A stretch of 64,000 nt of DNA from Hofstenia miamia (Eukaryota; Xenacoelomorpha; Acoela): the NCBI GenBank assembly GCA_004352715.1, contig SCFE01000107.1:30833-94832 (forward strand), written 5' to 3'. The number at the start of each line of letters is the position of its first letter. Position 1 is the first letter of the stretch. The notes beneath the pieces were generated by a model. It made no database searches. It was not told the origin of the DNA and saw nothing but the letters and a program-made list of their open reading frames with translations. The position numbers were made by a program, and so were the translations under genes. Positions 22,916 through 35,704 of this stretch are shown piece after piece.

Positions 22916-23338
22916 CAGAGTTGGAACCGGGCCCGGGCCTTAAATTATTGGTAAGCATTCGGGCCGAAATTTATTATGACTGAAATTAAGTGTATGTTCA
23001 TTAATTAAATAAGATGATAGGTTGAATTCAATGCATGAATTCATAGACGGCTTATTAGAATAATATGTGAGCAATACGATTACATAAAAATCGGCATTTT
23101 CCTTTTACTTTTTGTATGAATAACTTGAATAAACATAAATAGTACTTACAAGAGTAAATATGTAGATTAAATGAGATCTCAAATGAAATATAATAATATT
23201 GCACGTTGAATACATGCGCATGTAGAACATTCAAGAAACATGTATAAAACTATAAATTTTGTCACCCGGGTTTTGAAGCTATCTGGGCCAGGGCCGGGCT
23301 AGATTTTTTTCGTGTTGATGTGCCCAGTTCCAACTCTG
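22916..23338. mobile_element. hAT-type MITE, 423 bp, with 8-bp target duplication (7/8)
   Basis: The left end reads CAGAGTTGGAACCGGGC and the complement of the right end reads CAGAGTTGGAACTGGGC, 16 of 17 matching. Flanks are GTTATGTT (22908-22915) and GTTATATT (23339-23346). The GC-rich ends around an AT-rich core and the 8-bp duplication fit a non-autonomous hAT element of a different family from the 21.8-kb one. Confidence 0.87.
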
Positions 23339-23875
23339 GTTATATTAGTTTTACTTAACAGTAAATATTTTTGTGTTACAAATTCAGTCAAGAGGCCATA
23401 TAAAAATCTTACTCACTTTTATTTTTGAAAAATACTAAGTAAACTGAACATTTAAAAAGCTAGGTCTTAATTGCAGAAAATAAAATCTTGCTAAGTAGGA
23501 CAATCAACAAATAAATAAAAAAGAATAACAAGCTTAAGGCTAAGCATTTACTAAAACATAAGAGACACAAGTACTGTATTCTGTAGCCAATTAATCCAAC
23601 GTTGTTGCATAGAATTTGTTTTCTTGCAGTAGACTCCCTCATCCATGACATGTATCTTCTTGAAAAGAAGATTCTTGGAGGATCAAAGGATGAAGCTCAA
23701 ATAAAGAGTATATGGAGTTATTGTGGCAATTTACAAATTTAAGGATCTTGTATCAACTTCTATCTAAGGAAGTTTTGAGTAGGTGCAGAAGTAGAAAATA
23801 AAACACACTAATAATTCTATATACCTAAATTTCAAATCATCATACAACTTTTTTTTCAAGTTATCACTTCAAAAT

Positions 23876-24560
23876 CATCAACATTGGCTTATGCATACCA
23901 TTCACATCTTATTGTTACAAGAAGTATAAAATCAACAGCGTCAAAGCAATTTGTAAAAGAATTTATGCAATATTATCTGATTACAAAGTTCTAACATCGG
24001 CACTTGACATATTGTACACAGTTTTTGAAAACAATGGTTATCCACATAAATTAATTACGAAAATTATAACTAAACAAATTTTACAAAAAGATAATGAAAC
24101 AAAGTTAATAACTCAATCATTGCAAGATTAAGAGAAGCAAAAAATATATTGGAAACTTCTATATATAGAGAACAACATCAAGAAATTGTCGAAGAACTTA
24201 GTAAATATCAATAAAAACCTTATAAGAGCAAGACTTATTCCAATGTTTAGTACTTTGAAATCTGAACATCTTTTTAAAAACAAATACCACATTACCAAAG
24301 ACTTAGTTTCTTCAATAGTTTATAAATATCAATGTGAAAATTGTAACAATTTGTACATTGGAGAAACAAGCCGCCATTTCGGGAAGCGCATAAAAGAGCA
24401 TATTAATGGACATTTAAATACTGAAATATTTCAACACCATCATGAAATTGAAAAGAAAATTTAAACTTCATTATAAAAACTAATAATACAAAGATAGAGG
24501 AAGCATTATACTTAAATTAGAACGGACCAACATACTGAACAAGCAAATGAGTATATTTCA
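23876..24560 (+). pseudogene. Penelope-like retroelement fragment with GIY-YIG domain
   Basis: Penelope-like elements encode a reverse transcriptase followed by a GIY-YIG endonuclease. Here the RT tail is visible as an NGYPHKLITKII block near 24030, one stop follows, then a 92-codon frame (24186-24464) with VYKYQCENCNNLYIGETSRH and RIKEHI, the classic GIY-YIG start with its Cys pair. The frame then shifts and continues as IEEALYLKLERTNILNKQ up to about 24560. The 5' part is missing or too decayed to read. The hyperactive TA repeat and a gap follow downstream. Confidence 0.8.
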
Positions 24561-24708
24561 AAGACTACATCTATTTTAAATCTTAGCATATAGAAATTAT
24601 TTTAGTTAATTATAAATTGCAGTTTATAGTTTTGTAAAAAAAATTTTCTGGGAAAATATTTCTGACGATGATCAATAAAAGATCGACACGCGTCAAATAT
24701 GGATTCAA

Positions 24709-24901
24709 TTTATATATATATANNNNNNNNNNNNNNNNNNNNNNNNNNNNNNNNNNNNNNNNNNNNNNNNNNNNNNNNNNNNNNNNNNNNNNNNNNNNNN
24801 NNNNNNNNNNNNNNNNNNNNNNNNNNNNNNNNNNNNNNNNNNNNNNNNNNNNNNNNNNNNNNNNNNNNNNNNNNNNNNNNNNNNNNNNNNNNNNNNNNNN
24901 N

Positions 24902-24940
<39 letters not shown>

Positions 24941-24957
24941 ACATATACATATATATT
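24709..24957. repeat. TA microsatellite split by a 179-N gap
   Basis: TA repeats run up to 24722 and resume after the N block at 24902-24957, so the gap is probably an unresolved microsatellite. Confidence 0.9.
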
Positions 24958-26262
24958 TGTTTGTTTAGGTTAAATCATTAAAACCATTAGGCTGTAGCAG
25001 CATTCCCGCAGCGACGCGAAGAATAATGTAGCAAGTTTTGCGATTAAAATGCTGAATTGGAAGAGGAGTGGGAATAAAATTGGTCTCTGCACAATTTCCA
25101 AATATTGTCAAAATACTAATGAAAGTTCTTAGATAAGCTTCGAAAATTTTTGGAGGGTTTTATTACTAATGGAATTGGTTATGTTTATAATTATTGTAGC
25201 AGCTTCTAAATAATAGATTGCCTTAGCAACAACGATGACGATCATTCTTGAAACAAGCCATGAAAGCATAGACAATAATATAAAAAAATGTTGAAAAATG
25301 CTATTTAGAACAGCCACTTTTTGTTAAAATATTTTTTGTTAATTTTGAAGTTTGTAGCAATTATTAATAAAGTTGTTTAGAATGCAAATTTCGAAAGAAA
25401 TAAGTCGTACCAAGCAGCGTTAAAGAAGGTTTTTGTTTAGGCTACAACAAAGTTACTTGCTTGCTTCAATGAAAAATTTTGTAGTGATGTACAACTGATG
25501 TATCTAGAGTAAGTATATATTATTCGGACTTAGTTTTATATTTTTAAAAATTGCTGTCCTAATCTTATATTTTTACAAAAATGTTTTCAATTTTAAAATC
25601 ACAGGTTTTCAAAGGCGATTATCAATTGTTTCTGCAACGCTTTATCAATGTAGAATATGCGCGTTCTACTCTATTTCACAAGAAATTCTTCTGCATAATC
25701 TGTTTGGAATTTCATATTGGTACCCAAGCTACCCAATAACAGGTATACATCTACCCTTATTTTTATATTAATGAACAAGTTGCACTGCTTATTTGAATAA
25801 ATTGTTTATATAAATATTGTAATTTCAAGGTTATGCCGACACCATATTAACGCTCATAAGGACTTTTTAAGTGTTTACTTTGGCTATTTTAAAGCCAAAT
25901 AAAGCAAAAAAATACGAGAGTAACAAGCAATCAAAGGTACCATTTGCGCTATTAATACACGCGTTTTAAGCACTTATTGTGGCTCGATAAATGCCAAAAC
26001 AAATCACAACAAACGCGTTTTAAGCTATATATTGTTACTTGGGAAATAGAAAAACAGTTTCTGCATGATAGTCTGCAATGATCAGAAATTTCGGTGCGAA
26101 TTGTGACAAAAATATTTAAACCTAAAATTGCACTGTTTACAACAACTAAATTCTTCCAATTATAAATTAAGCATTGTAATTGACTGAGTTCATGGTACTA
26201 ATGTTGAAATTGACATTGATTAAGAATGCAGTTATGCCACATGTGCCCTAAACTTGGCTATT
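24958..26262. other. No recognisable gene
   Basis: A 12-mer CGCGTTTTAAGC occurs twice (near 25963 and 26015) around an internal TGGCTCGATAAATGCC stretch. A 62-codon hydrophobic minus-strand frame at 25129-25317 has no other support. Confidence 0.45.
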
Positions 26263-28756
26263 TTAGTCCACGATTTCTGCAGTATCTGGTTTGAGTACCA
26301 AGATGATAGCTCTGACATCGTTCCAGGATAGTAGATCAGCATGCTCCATACAACGTGTAGCATAACAAAGAAATTCTAGTTGTTGTGATATAGTGATAGA
26401 TTTGTGTAAATTGTTCAATTTTCTGGTAAAGATATTGTAAACATTAAGATAAAGGCAGAGGCAAAGCATCAATGTTGGATGCATGTGTTTCCTCTTCAGC
26501 AATTCTAGTCTCTAGATAGAAAAATGTAAAGAATCTCAACCAGTTGGAGTGATTTTTCACTTTGCTGAAGGAAATTGATATGTTATTGTTGACAATTTCT
26601 TCTGTCATTTGTTCCAGATCTGAGATGTTGGCTCTCATCATTGTGATGATCTCTATGCAATTTGAAATGTCATAGTATTGCAGTGTTTCTTGCATGAGGT
26701 TACATCACATAAGATCTCCTATTCTAAAGAAGAGGATTAGTTGCTTTGATATAATCAAGTTGTTTGGTGATTGGTTTACCATTGTAATATATATGTTCTA
26801 GTAGTACATGTCCATCAGCATACATACAGATGTGATGTGTCATCCTCTTTTATCAATTTTGATTGACTCTGCTTGTAATGATTGGAGTTTAAGGTTTTTA
26901 CAAGATTGCCTAAATTATTTACATAATTTTCCCAATGCTATTTTCATCTATCTTAGTTTGGTGTTGTGGAGTTAGAATTATGTGTGTTGATGTGAGATTA
27001 TTTTTGAAGGTGCAGAGCATTTTCATCTAGCAGTGACAAAAAACTTGACAGTATTTTTAAGAATGTGGATATCTCTTGGAGCAATAGCAAGTTTGTTACT
27101 GATAAGTGTGATAGGTAATGTTCCTAGTGGATTTTCTTTTTTGATGACATGCAAGTAATATTTCTTGTTTAGCATGGTATATTTAGTGTTTTTGCAGGTG
27201 AAGACATCATTAACAACATACTATATAAGAGAAAATTCTTGAGCTTGGCAGAGATAGGAATGATGGGGATCTTATGGGATTTGGTCTTGCATAAGTGATC
27301 TCATATTCTATGAGAGGTAGAGAAAGTTAATGTTGGATGCTCATTTAAGTAAATAGAAATTAGCCAAAGTGCAGATTTAACACTACAGTCTGGAGCACTT
27401 GTCTCCTCAAAGAATGCCTTTCTGAAGTTTGTTTGATCCTATGCTTCAAGCAATTGCTGAATGTTCATGAGTAATCATTCTACTTAATAATGATATGTTT
27501 GTGAAGGTGATTGTATGTGGATGGCATGCCAGCTATTAGCAATGGGACGTGCTGATTTTGTTGAGTGTATTTACAGATTTAGTAAATGTGAAGGATATTT
27601 GGATGTCAATAATGTTGGATTGGTGATTTCTTCTCTGTGATAATTTCATATGATTGTGCCTAGAGCAAGAGGTTGATAGCTAAGCATTTGTCAATGCTGC
27701 AGGCAAATGCATGCAGGAATAAATGAGTGTGAATAAGAACTGCAGTTGAGTTGTGAAAATCTTTCAGGCCAAGTGCATTAAAGTTTTGTGGCTTCAGGAT
27801 AAACAAATTGTCCAAAAATAATTCTAGTTCATAAATTTCAGAACAGATAGCAGTAGTGTTAGCCAATACTTGACAAATAATAACTAAACATATCTTATTA
27901 GCTTTGGCTAGATTATGGGCTAAAGACAATTTATCCAGTAGTTTTGTATTGCTGAGCTCTTCAAACTTTAGAAAGTAAATCACTAAGATATTTTTCAGAG
28001 ATAGGTTATTTTGAGGTTGTAAAACAAGATTGTCTTTGTACATAACAAGATGATGTATATTGGTTAGGCAGAACTCTGCATCAGCTATGAACTGTGCTGT
28101 GGAAATATGATTAGTTCATTACCTCAAGCATAGAGTGTGGGTAAAGGATTAGTGTATTGATTGCTGGATGTTTCTCAGCATCTATAAGAAATGGGATCAT
28201 GGAGCAACTGACTTTATGATGAGCAGTATCCAATTTTTTGTTGATAGCATCTTTAGTTTCAAGTGAAATATTAGATTCAATAATATAATATGCAGCATGA
28301 GAGTGGAAATAAAGTATGGATGTAATGTTTCATTTCCAACAGTAGAAATGTGAGAGTGTCTTTGTTCATAGTGTTCCATAGAGTGTTGAACAGAGGCAGA
28401 CATTTGCCTTGATGCAGAAGTTAGGGGAAGCATGAATTGTGTTGTTTCTTAGATTATGGTAAAACCAATGGTTGTAACACTGCCTCTTTTGGTATTGTTG
28501 AATGTAAGGTCCTTTTTGCAGATGGAGTATGTTCATTGTCTTTGAATTGGCTACCTCAGCTGTACCACAGGTAGGAACTCAGCAAGGTTGAGTGACTGCT
28601 TGAACTGGCTCTGCTTTCCATACTGTAGTATGGAGAGGAAATGGGGTTCAATGCACCTACATGTATGCCTGTTGTGTGTGATTGGGTCACTGCTCTCATA
28701 CAAGTAGCATTGTTTCCACCATCTAAACTGGCCATCAGATGTGAGGGTGGACTCAT
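26263..28756 (-). pseudogene. Gyp-A ORF3 (novel protein downstream of integrase), broken
   Basis: Frames at 28433-28197 (motif ETLHPYFISTLM), 28043-27660 (LAKANKICLVII), 26695-26444 and 26502-26263 line up in order with the Gyp-B ORF3. The 26.5-kb part has YYDISNCIEIITMMR where Gyp-B has YYDVTKRVEIIMM, then FFTFFYLETRIAEE where Gyp-B has FLFFYPDNQIRED. No membrane segments, signal peptide or catalytic motif of a known family are evident. It occupies the position where some gypsy elements carry env, but nothing identifies it as one. Confidence 0.6.
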
Positions 28757-28911
28757 TGTATAGTGTGTGTATCTAACTGAATGTCTGCAGTTGGATGGCC
28801 AACCCAGAGTTTTGCTGTTGCTGCTGGAGTTCTGAGATAGGACTTATCTCATCAGGGTTTGAACTAAATAAATAATTTAAATTTGTATCCCAGTTATCAT
28901 GACTGTAATTG

Positions 28912-29216
28912 TCATGTCTGTGCACTCTGTGGGGTGGCAATTTGCATAAAGGTGGAATTACAACATTAAGATATGTTACAAAACTGTCATATTGTTCCTC
29001 ATGAACATTGTCTTGCTCTTGCATTTCAAGGTATGTATCAGTGTTTTAAGTTANNNNNNNNNNNNNNNNNNNNNTCATGTCTGTGCACTCTGTGGGGTGG
29101 CAATTTGCATAAAGGTGGAATTACAACATTAAGATATGTTACAAAACTGTCATATTGTTCCTCATGAACATTGTCTTGCTCTTGCATTTCAAGGTATGTA
29201 TCAGTGTTTTAAGTTA
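28912..29216. repeat. Assembly duplication flanking a 21-N gap
   Basis: 28912-29053 is repeated exactly at 29075-29216 on the other side of N 29054-29074. This is most simply an unmerged contig overlap inside Gyp-A. Confidence 0.9.
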
Positions 29217-29339
29217 TTATTTTGAATTCTTTTTATATTATTGATTTTGGTTGGTTCAATATTTTTTATTGTTTAGTTAAGTGACTGAAAGTTGCATTTT
29301 GTGTTATTATGTAATAGATAGTTATTGTGATCAAGAACT

Positions 29340-31300
29340 TTGGTTATTTGCCTGACCTAAATGTTGCTAATTTCTTTTTTTCCTGTCTGATGAATGGACA
29401 AGTGTGAATGAATATACCTTGTCTCCTACTCTGTGTGGTTCTCAGTACAGATGCACATTGTAATTGCATACTTGTCATACAGTGCTTTTCTTGTTGTGCA
29501 TACAAATAATCTCATGTATTTCTTGCAGCTCTGTTATGAGACCTTTCACATATTCATTGTTGCCAGTTGTTCTATATTTTTATATAGCATTGTTAGTGGT
29601 GTAGAGGCTTCATGCTCAAAGGTAGCTTTAAATGGTATCATTCCAGTTGTGGAGTGCACAGATGTGTTATAAAAATCTTCTATGTGTGTAGGATGTACCT
29701 TGAATATTTTCCTCAAATATGTGTTGTGGCAAATTGCAACATTACTTTGTTAATGGTAGGGTGTAGCATGTTCTTGTAAGACTTCAAGTTGTTGTAGCAG
29801 TTTTTATGTTAGGGAACCTTTAAATTGTGGTGCATCATCAGTTTTAATGGTGGACATTGGTCTGAATTACAGTATCCATGTGTGTAGAATAGCTGTTCCT
29901 ACAGTGTGTACTGTTTGGTCAGTTATTGGGACCATTCATGCATATTTGGTGAAGTTGTCTACTATGACAAGGACATATTAGTAGCCCCCATTTTCCTTAG
30001 ACAGTTGTTCAATGTCAACATGCACAATCTTGTTTGGATGAGATGACATTATTTATTGGAGCTTAGTGCATTGGATAGAAAATGAGATGTGTTGCTTAAG
30101 ATACACATTGTACATTTGTTGATGATAATGTGGCATCAGCATGAAATCTATGCTGATTAACACCAGGATTTGCTGATGTCACAGTAATTAGCAGTCTGAC
30201 TCCAGTGCTAGAATGAGCCTATTCCTAATAAAAGTTAAAAATAACACAGGAGATCAGTTAAGGGAAGGGTGCATGGTCACACTCTGCTGACCCAATACAG
30301 AGAACCTTTATAGAAAGAGTTGTATAAGACAGGAGCCCTAATTAAAGTAAAGAAAAAGAGTAGCCCTATAAGTTCTTGGGTGTGAAGTGTACCCTCTGTG
30401 TTTGTGTACCTAAATTCAGTTCAGGCTTCAGCTTGTGCAACTTAGGTGCTGCATTAAATATAATAAACATAACAAAAGACTAGCAGTTGTGAAAAGCCCT
30501 ATACCTAAACCTGAGAAGTGCTGTAGATATGTTACTTGTAAAGCTGTACCTGAACAAGGTACCCTTGGCAACAATCAGATAATTTAGAAAAGCATTTTAA
30601 TAAATAACATATGCAACCAGTAATAAGGGTAGAGTAAAATCTATTGAACCTTCAATAACAAATTCAAAGTATTTAAACATAAAAACAGGTGTTTGATAAA
30701 CAAAAGGAACACTAAAAACATACCATGAAACTATGAGTAAGCACTAACAGGTCTCTTGTTAACCTTTTACATGGTAATCAATTAAATCAGAATTACTTCA
30801 CAGCAGATAATTTAATTGTTTAAAATTGCAGATTGTCTCCTACTCATTAAGTCAAACAATGCAATACAAATTCAGTTAAATAATAACCCAGATAACAATT
30901 TTGATTGTTTTTATGTTGTTTATAGTTTTTTCATACTTTTGGTTGTTGCAGTAACCACTAACATCATAATAACAACTTTAGTAAAATATAATCAGTGAGC
31001 AGATGCTTGCAAATATAACTCACTTTGTTATTTTTATTACTAGATTATTTTATATAAAAAAGAATTTGCAAAACCTTCTTTGAAATTTTTAATCTGTGAA
31101 CAATTATAATATACCCTATCTAGGAATATACAATTGATATTTAATAAATTTGAAATACTAGTGATGAAATGTTTGTTATGCATTGATTGATGCCACAATA
31201 TCAAAAATAATTGAATGTATGCTGATACAAATAAATTGTGTATTGAATGTGCATTCTGTTTGTATAATGTATATGTGACCTCTTTCATTGAATTTTCTGG
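29340..31300 (-). pseudogene. Gyp-A integrase, split by an insertion
   Basis: The zinc-binding part (RGHIYIIQTECTF) lies at about 31290-31200. The second half of the finger (INKCTMC) resumes at about 30125, followed by NKIVHVDIEQL with the first catalytic Asp and GGYYYVLVIVDNFTKYAW near 30030-29940. Between the halves lies the 1.07-kb LTR-like sequence. Element C has the uninterrupted order, which fixes the break point to within a few codons. The C-terminal tail continues toward 29.4 kb with frame breaks. Confidence 0.72.
30129..31197 (+). mobile_element. LTR-like insertion (solo LTR candidate) inside Gyp-A integrase
   Basis: The inserted segment starts TGTGGCATCAGCATG and ends TTGATTGATGCCACA, giving a perfect 10-bp inverted terminus TGTGGCATCA/TGATGCCACA with TG...CA ends as in LTRs. 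Flanking bases (ATAA left, ATAT right) are at best an imperfect 4-bp target duplication. A diverged copy with the same start lies at 43960. No internal coding region was found. Strand is arbitrary. Confidence 0.6.
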
Positions 31301-33581
31301 CTATGAGATGTAGGTAATGCTCAGTAATTTCAATGTAGTTGTGGTGTTTGCTTGTTACAAACAGAAGAGTGTTGGTGGTTAGTTCCTACTTGTATATATT
31401 GAAATATTTGGACAAGGTATTGTTTAAAGTTGTTTTCAGATATTTCATCATATTTACTATTTGGTACAATTGTGTGTCACTTTGTTGATGCCTAATGATT
31501 TCTTTTCTGCAATCTCCTCTTTTATGTTTACATGGGGTAACTTTTGGAGTTCTGACTTAAGGTTGTTTAGTTTTTTTGGTGTTTCTATTTTAATTCAAAT
31601 GGTGCTTTAGATTTTAGCAAGTTTAACATGTGTATGGTTTTGTCAGAAATGTTTAGGATGAAGGATTGGTAATAGTTGAATAAGATAAGAATGCATTGGA
31701 TGTCCTTTTTGTTGTTAGGTGGTGTAATTTTGCCTATTGTGTCACAAGCATCCTCTTTCAAACCAATCCTACCTTTCTGAATTTGCCTTTTGAGAAATAT
31801 TATGGAAAACTGTAAGATTTTGCATTTTTGGCCATTTGCCCATTGACTTTAAAGCCAGATGTTATAAGTAAATGAAGTATCTTGTCTAGTTTTGGCATGT
31901 GTTCCTCAGTTGTTTTTGATACATCAAGAATATTGTCAATGTATGTTGTAATACTTTCATTGAATCTGTTGTTACTATCTTGAAGTAATTTTGTTACATA
32001 GTATTGGAAAGGAACAGAGACATTGCATAACCNAGTTGTGAAAAGCCCTATACCTAAACCTGAGAAGTGCTGTAGATATGTTACTTGTAAAGCTGTACCT
32101 GAACAAGGTACCCTTGGCAACAATCAGATAATTTAGAAAAGCATTTTAATAAATAACATATGCAACCAGTAATAAGGGTAGAGTAAAATCTATTGAACCT
32201 TCAATAACAAATTCAAAGTATTTAAACATAAAAACAGGTGTTTGATAAACAAAAGGAACACTAAAAACATACCATGAAACTATGAGTAAGCACTAACAGG
32301 TCTCTTGTTAACCTTTTACATGGTAATCAATTAAATCAGAATTACTTCACAGCAGATAATTTAATTGTTTAAAATTGCAGATTGTCTCCTACTCATTAAG
32401 TCAAACAATGCAATACAAATTCAGTTAAATAATAACCCAGATAACAATTTTGATTGTTTTTATGTTGTTTATAGTTTTTTCATACTTTTGGTTGTTGCAG
32501 TAACCACTAACATCATAATAACAACTTTAGTAAAATATAATCAGTGAGCAGATGCTTGCAAATATAACTCACTTTGTTATTTTTATTACTAGATTATTTT
32601 ATATAAAAAAGAATTTGCAAAACCTTCTTTGAAATTTTTAATCTGTGAACAATTATAATATACCCTATCTAGGAATATACAATTGATATTTAATAAATTT
32701 GAAATACTAGTGATGAAATGTTTGTTATGCATTGATTGATGCCACAATATCAAAAATAATTGAATGTATGCTGATACAAATAAATTGTGTATTGAATGTG
32801 CATTCTGTTTGTATAATGTATATGTGACCTCTTTCATTGAATTTTCTGGCTATGAGATGTAGGTAATGCTCAGTAATTTCAATGTAGTTGTGGTGTTTGC
32901 TTGTTACAAACAGAAGAGTGTTGGTGGTTAGTTCCTACTTGTATATATTGAAATATTTGGACAAGGTATTGTTTAAAGTTGTTTTCAGATATTTCATCAT
33001 ATTTACTATTTGGTACAATTGTGTGTCACTTTGTTGATGCCTAATGATTTCTTTTCTGCAATCTCCTCTTTTATGTTTACATGGGGTAACTTTTGGAGTT
33101 CTGACTTAAGGTTGTTTAGTTTTTTTGGTGTTTCTATTTTAATTCAAATGGTGCTTTAGATTTTAGCAAGTTTAACATGTGTATGGTTTTGTCAGAAATG
33201 TTTAGGATGAAGGATTGGTAATAGTTGAATAAGATAAGAATGCATTGGATGTCCTTTTTGTTGTTAGGTGGTGTAATTTTGCCTATTGTGTCACAAGCAT
33301 CCTCTTTCAAACCAATCCTACCTTTCTGAATTTGCCTTTTGAGAAATATTATGGAAAACTGTAAGATTTTGCATTTTTGGCCATTTGCCCATTGACTTTA
33401 AAGCCAGATGTTATAAGTAAATGAAGTATCTTGTCTAGTTTTGGCATGTGTTCCTCAGTTGTTTTTGATACATCAAGAATATTGTCAATGTATGTTGTAA
33501 TACTTTCATTGAATCTGTTGTTACTATCTTGAAGTAATTTTGTTACATAGTATTGGAAAGGAACAGAGACATTGCATAACC
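30485..33581. repeat. 1548-bp assembly duplication around single N at 32033
   Basis: 30485-32032 is repeated at 32034-33581 with offset 1549 and no difference seen. The boundary is exactly the N. Features in this range (part of the LTR-like insertion, integrase finger, RT tail) therefore appear twice but probably exist once. Confidence 0.93.
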
Positions 33582-34400
33582 TGAAGGCCATGTAAAGCCA
33601 TTTAAGCAATCTTTAGGGAATGATAAAGACTCTTTTCAATGTCACTTTGCATTTTTCAAAAGTCAAGGGTGGTAAAGTATGAATTTTGGCAGGCAGTATA
33701 CACAATTTCATCCATATATAGTAAAGGATATGCATCTTTTTTGTGGTGTTTTTCAACTTACAGAAATCTATACACAGATGGTATTTGTCATTTTGTTTTA
33801 TAAAGATGGTTTGTTAAGTGCATGGGCTTTTAGAAGGTTGGATAATCCCATTATTTAATAAGCCTGTGATAGTCATGTTTAAGATGTTCAGGCGCTGGGT
33901 GTACTGGTTGGCATGTGTGCTTGTTTTAGATGGTGTTGATGCAGTGCTCTTCACCTATTGCCTTACCTACACTGATGGTATCAAAGTTAAATACTGAGCA
34001 ATGCTTCTATAGTATTTTATTTAATTGCTCAATTTCATTAGGTGACAGGTGTGGATGTTTTGATATTTATGGTGTCAATAGTGTTCATTTTGTTATTTGA
34101 TTCTGTTAATTCCAGCAACAATAATGGTTTGTTTTTGGCATGGGCAATGGTGACAATCAGAGCAGCAAAGACTTGGATGTTCTCTGGTGTTATGGTAATT
34201 AACACGTTGCTTTTATTGAGAATTGCTGTGGTGGCTTTGCTATCTCAACATTTTAAAATGGAGGCTAGTATCAATACTTATTTAGCTTTCATCCCTTGTT
34301 GATTGTTTATTCCAATATCAGAGTAGAGTGGCTGTTTGGATTCTAATGTAACAAAGCACCAGCTAAAAGCTCAATTTTGATCATTTCTACTGGATACAAA
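33349..34400 (-). pseudogene. Gyp-A reverse transcriptase
   Basis: Visible pieces in order: IKQNDKYHLCIDFCKL near 33790, LYMAFRLCNVSVPFQYYVTK at about 33600-33545 (the FGLCNAPATFQ block), TYIDNILDVS near 33480 (the YxDD site, here degenerate as YIDN) and an HLLITSGFKVNG block. The lower-coordinate copy of the last part at 31800-32032 is the assembly duplicate. Further on (about 31750-31560) an NYYQSFILNISDKTIHML connector is followed directly by the post-RNase H spacer, so RNase H has been deleted. Confidence 0.75.
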
Positions 34401-34415
34401 GTGATGTTTTGGTCA

Positions 34416-34840
34416 TCAACAGCTTGCTGATAGGAAGGTTATGTTCTTACATGCTGGGTCAATCATTAATATCTTGTCCATAAATTTGATTATGCAGTGG
34501 CATTTTTCAAGAAATTCCTTTCCTAATATTAAAACATAATGGTTTGTTGTGTCCACAATTAGAGTGTTGTGACTAAATTTATTGTTGGCTATTGTAATTT
34601 CAAGCACATTTATTATGCCTTTTGTTTCAAGTAATCACCAGAGGCATTGATTAAACAATGATTTTTAATAGGAGATCTATTTATACTGATTTGGTTAGTG
34701 CAGGTGTCTGTGATAATAGATATTGAGCCTCCAGTGTCTACAGTTGCTTGTAGGATGATCCTGTTGATGGTTACTGGGATGGTGTTCTTATTCAAATTTG
34801 TAATTTCAAGAACAATTCCTGCATGGCTGAGAGTTGGCAC
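34416..34840 (-). pseudogene. Gyp-A aspartic protease
   Basis: The first part (34840-34613) has the active-site block ATVDTGGSISIITD with an intact DTG at codons 35-37. The second part (34607-34416), after a frame break, carries LILGKEFL, the usual ILGxDFL block near the end of gypsy proteases. The enzyme would cleave the polyprotein. Confidence 0.75.
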
Positions 34841-34842
34841 TT

Positions 34843-35704
34843 TTAGAAGTTTAAATCATCTTTGGATTTAGAATTAGATTCATAGATGTCACAATCATTG
34901 GTATAATAGCAGCCTTTGTTATCCATCACGTGCATGATTTTGGTGCAATTTAGACTGTTGTGGCCTTTTTGACCACTTTTTTTACAATAAACTTTGTTTA
35001 GGTTAATGGCTTTTGGTGATTTCTTTGTGGATGTTGATTCAGGTTTGGTTTTGGTTTCCACAGATGGCATATTATTTTTTGTGGTGCTAATCTGTTTAGT
35101 TGTCTTTGTAATAAATGTGTTAGCATTTGTGTTCAGTTTTACTTCATTCAAAATTTTAATGTAATTACCTATTTGCAGCTTAGCCTTTTTTAATGAATAT
35201 AGGTAATTTGTCCTCTGATCTGCATTTTTGGTCAAATCTGTAGTGGATTGGTAGTGGCATGCCATGTGTGATATGTGTAAAGAGATCATGTGATGAGTAC
35301 TCATTGGACAAACAGCTCAATCTATGCAGACATTCAACTTGCATGTTGTATTCTTTAATATTGTCATTCTTGATAAGTCTTATTATTCCAAAAATTTAAT
35401 ACTGATTGCAGGCATTCAGAGTATGAAAGTGGTTTTGAAAATTTTGAATTAATAGTTTGTAATTTGATTTGATGGACATACCCAATATAATGTAATAGTT
35501 GTATGCTTTACCTGTTAGGAAATGCAAGTGCATGCTCTTGTCTTGCTCTCTGAACCATAAGGTTTTGTTAATATGTTCAAATGTTGGAAATGTGCTGTTG
35601 GTCTTTCTCAAATAGCAGCATGGAGACATTCTAATTTTTAAATTTTCATCTGTTGCCACTGTCAGCAAATTAGATTGGAATGTTTTTTATTTGATTGTGG
35701 GCTT
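34843..35704 (-). pseudogene. Gyp-A gag with zinc-knuckle relic
   Basis: The frame 35668-35396 contains HFLTGKAYNYYIIL, resembling the conserved gag block FLxGxAxxyy. The frame 35304-34843 is Lys/Thr-rich and ends with a knuckle at 34986-34945, CKKSGQKGHNSLNC, in which the second Cys is Ser. A frame break lies near 35.35 kb. Upstream of 35.7 kb I could not read further gag. Confidence 0.65.

Larger units (their letters stand above)
26263..35704 (-). mobile_element. Gyp-A: decayed Ty3/gypsy element with extra 3' ORF
   Basis: Reading from high to low coordinates the order is gag (35.7-34.85 kb), protease (34.84-34.4), reverse transcriptase (about 34.3-33.35), integrase (zinc finger near 31.2-31.3, core near 30.1-29.9, tail near 29.4) and ORF3 (28.75-26.26). 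RNase H is missing. An LTR-like insertion splits integrase, and a 1.5-kb assembly duplication spans the RT-integrase region. No flanking LTR pair was identified. Every domain carries stops or frameshifts, so the copy is dead. Confidence 0.78.

Noticed and set aside
24668-24973. Open frames of 80-100 codons around 24.7-24.95 kb
   Set aside because: They are N placeholders plus TA microsatellite translated as Tyr-Ile repeats.
26263-28756. ORF3 as a retroviral-type envelope gene
   Set aside because: No signal peptide, membrane anchor, cleavage site or Cys pattern could be seen in any copy; the position alone is not enough.
30816-32547. Identical 60-codon frames at 30816 and 32365 suggesting tandem genes
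   Set aside because: They lie in the 1548-bp assembly duplication around the N at 32033 and within the noncoding LTR-like insertion.
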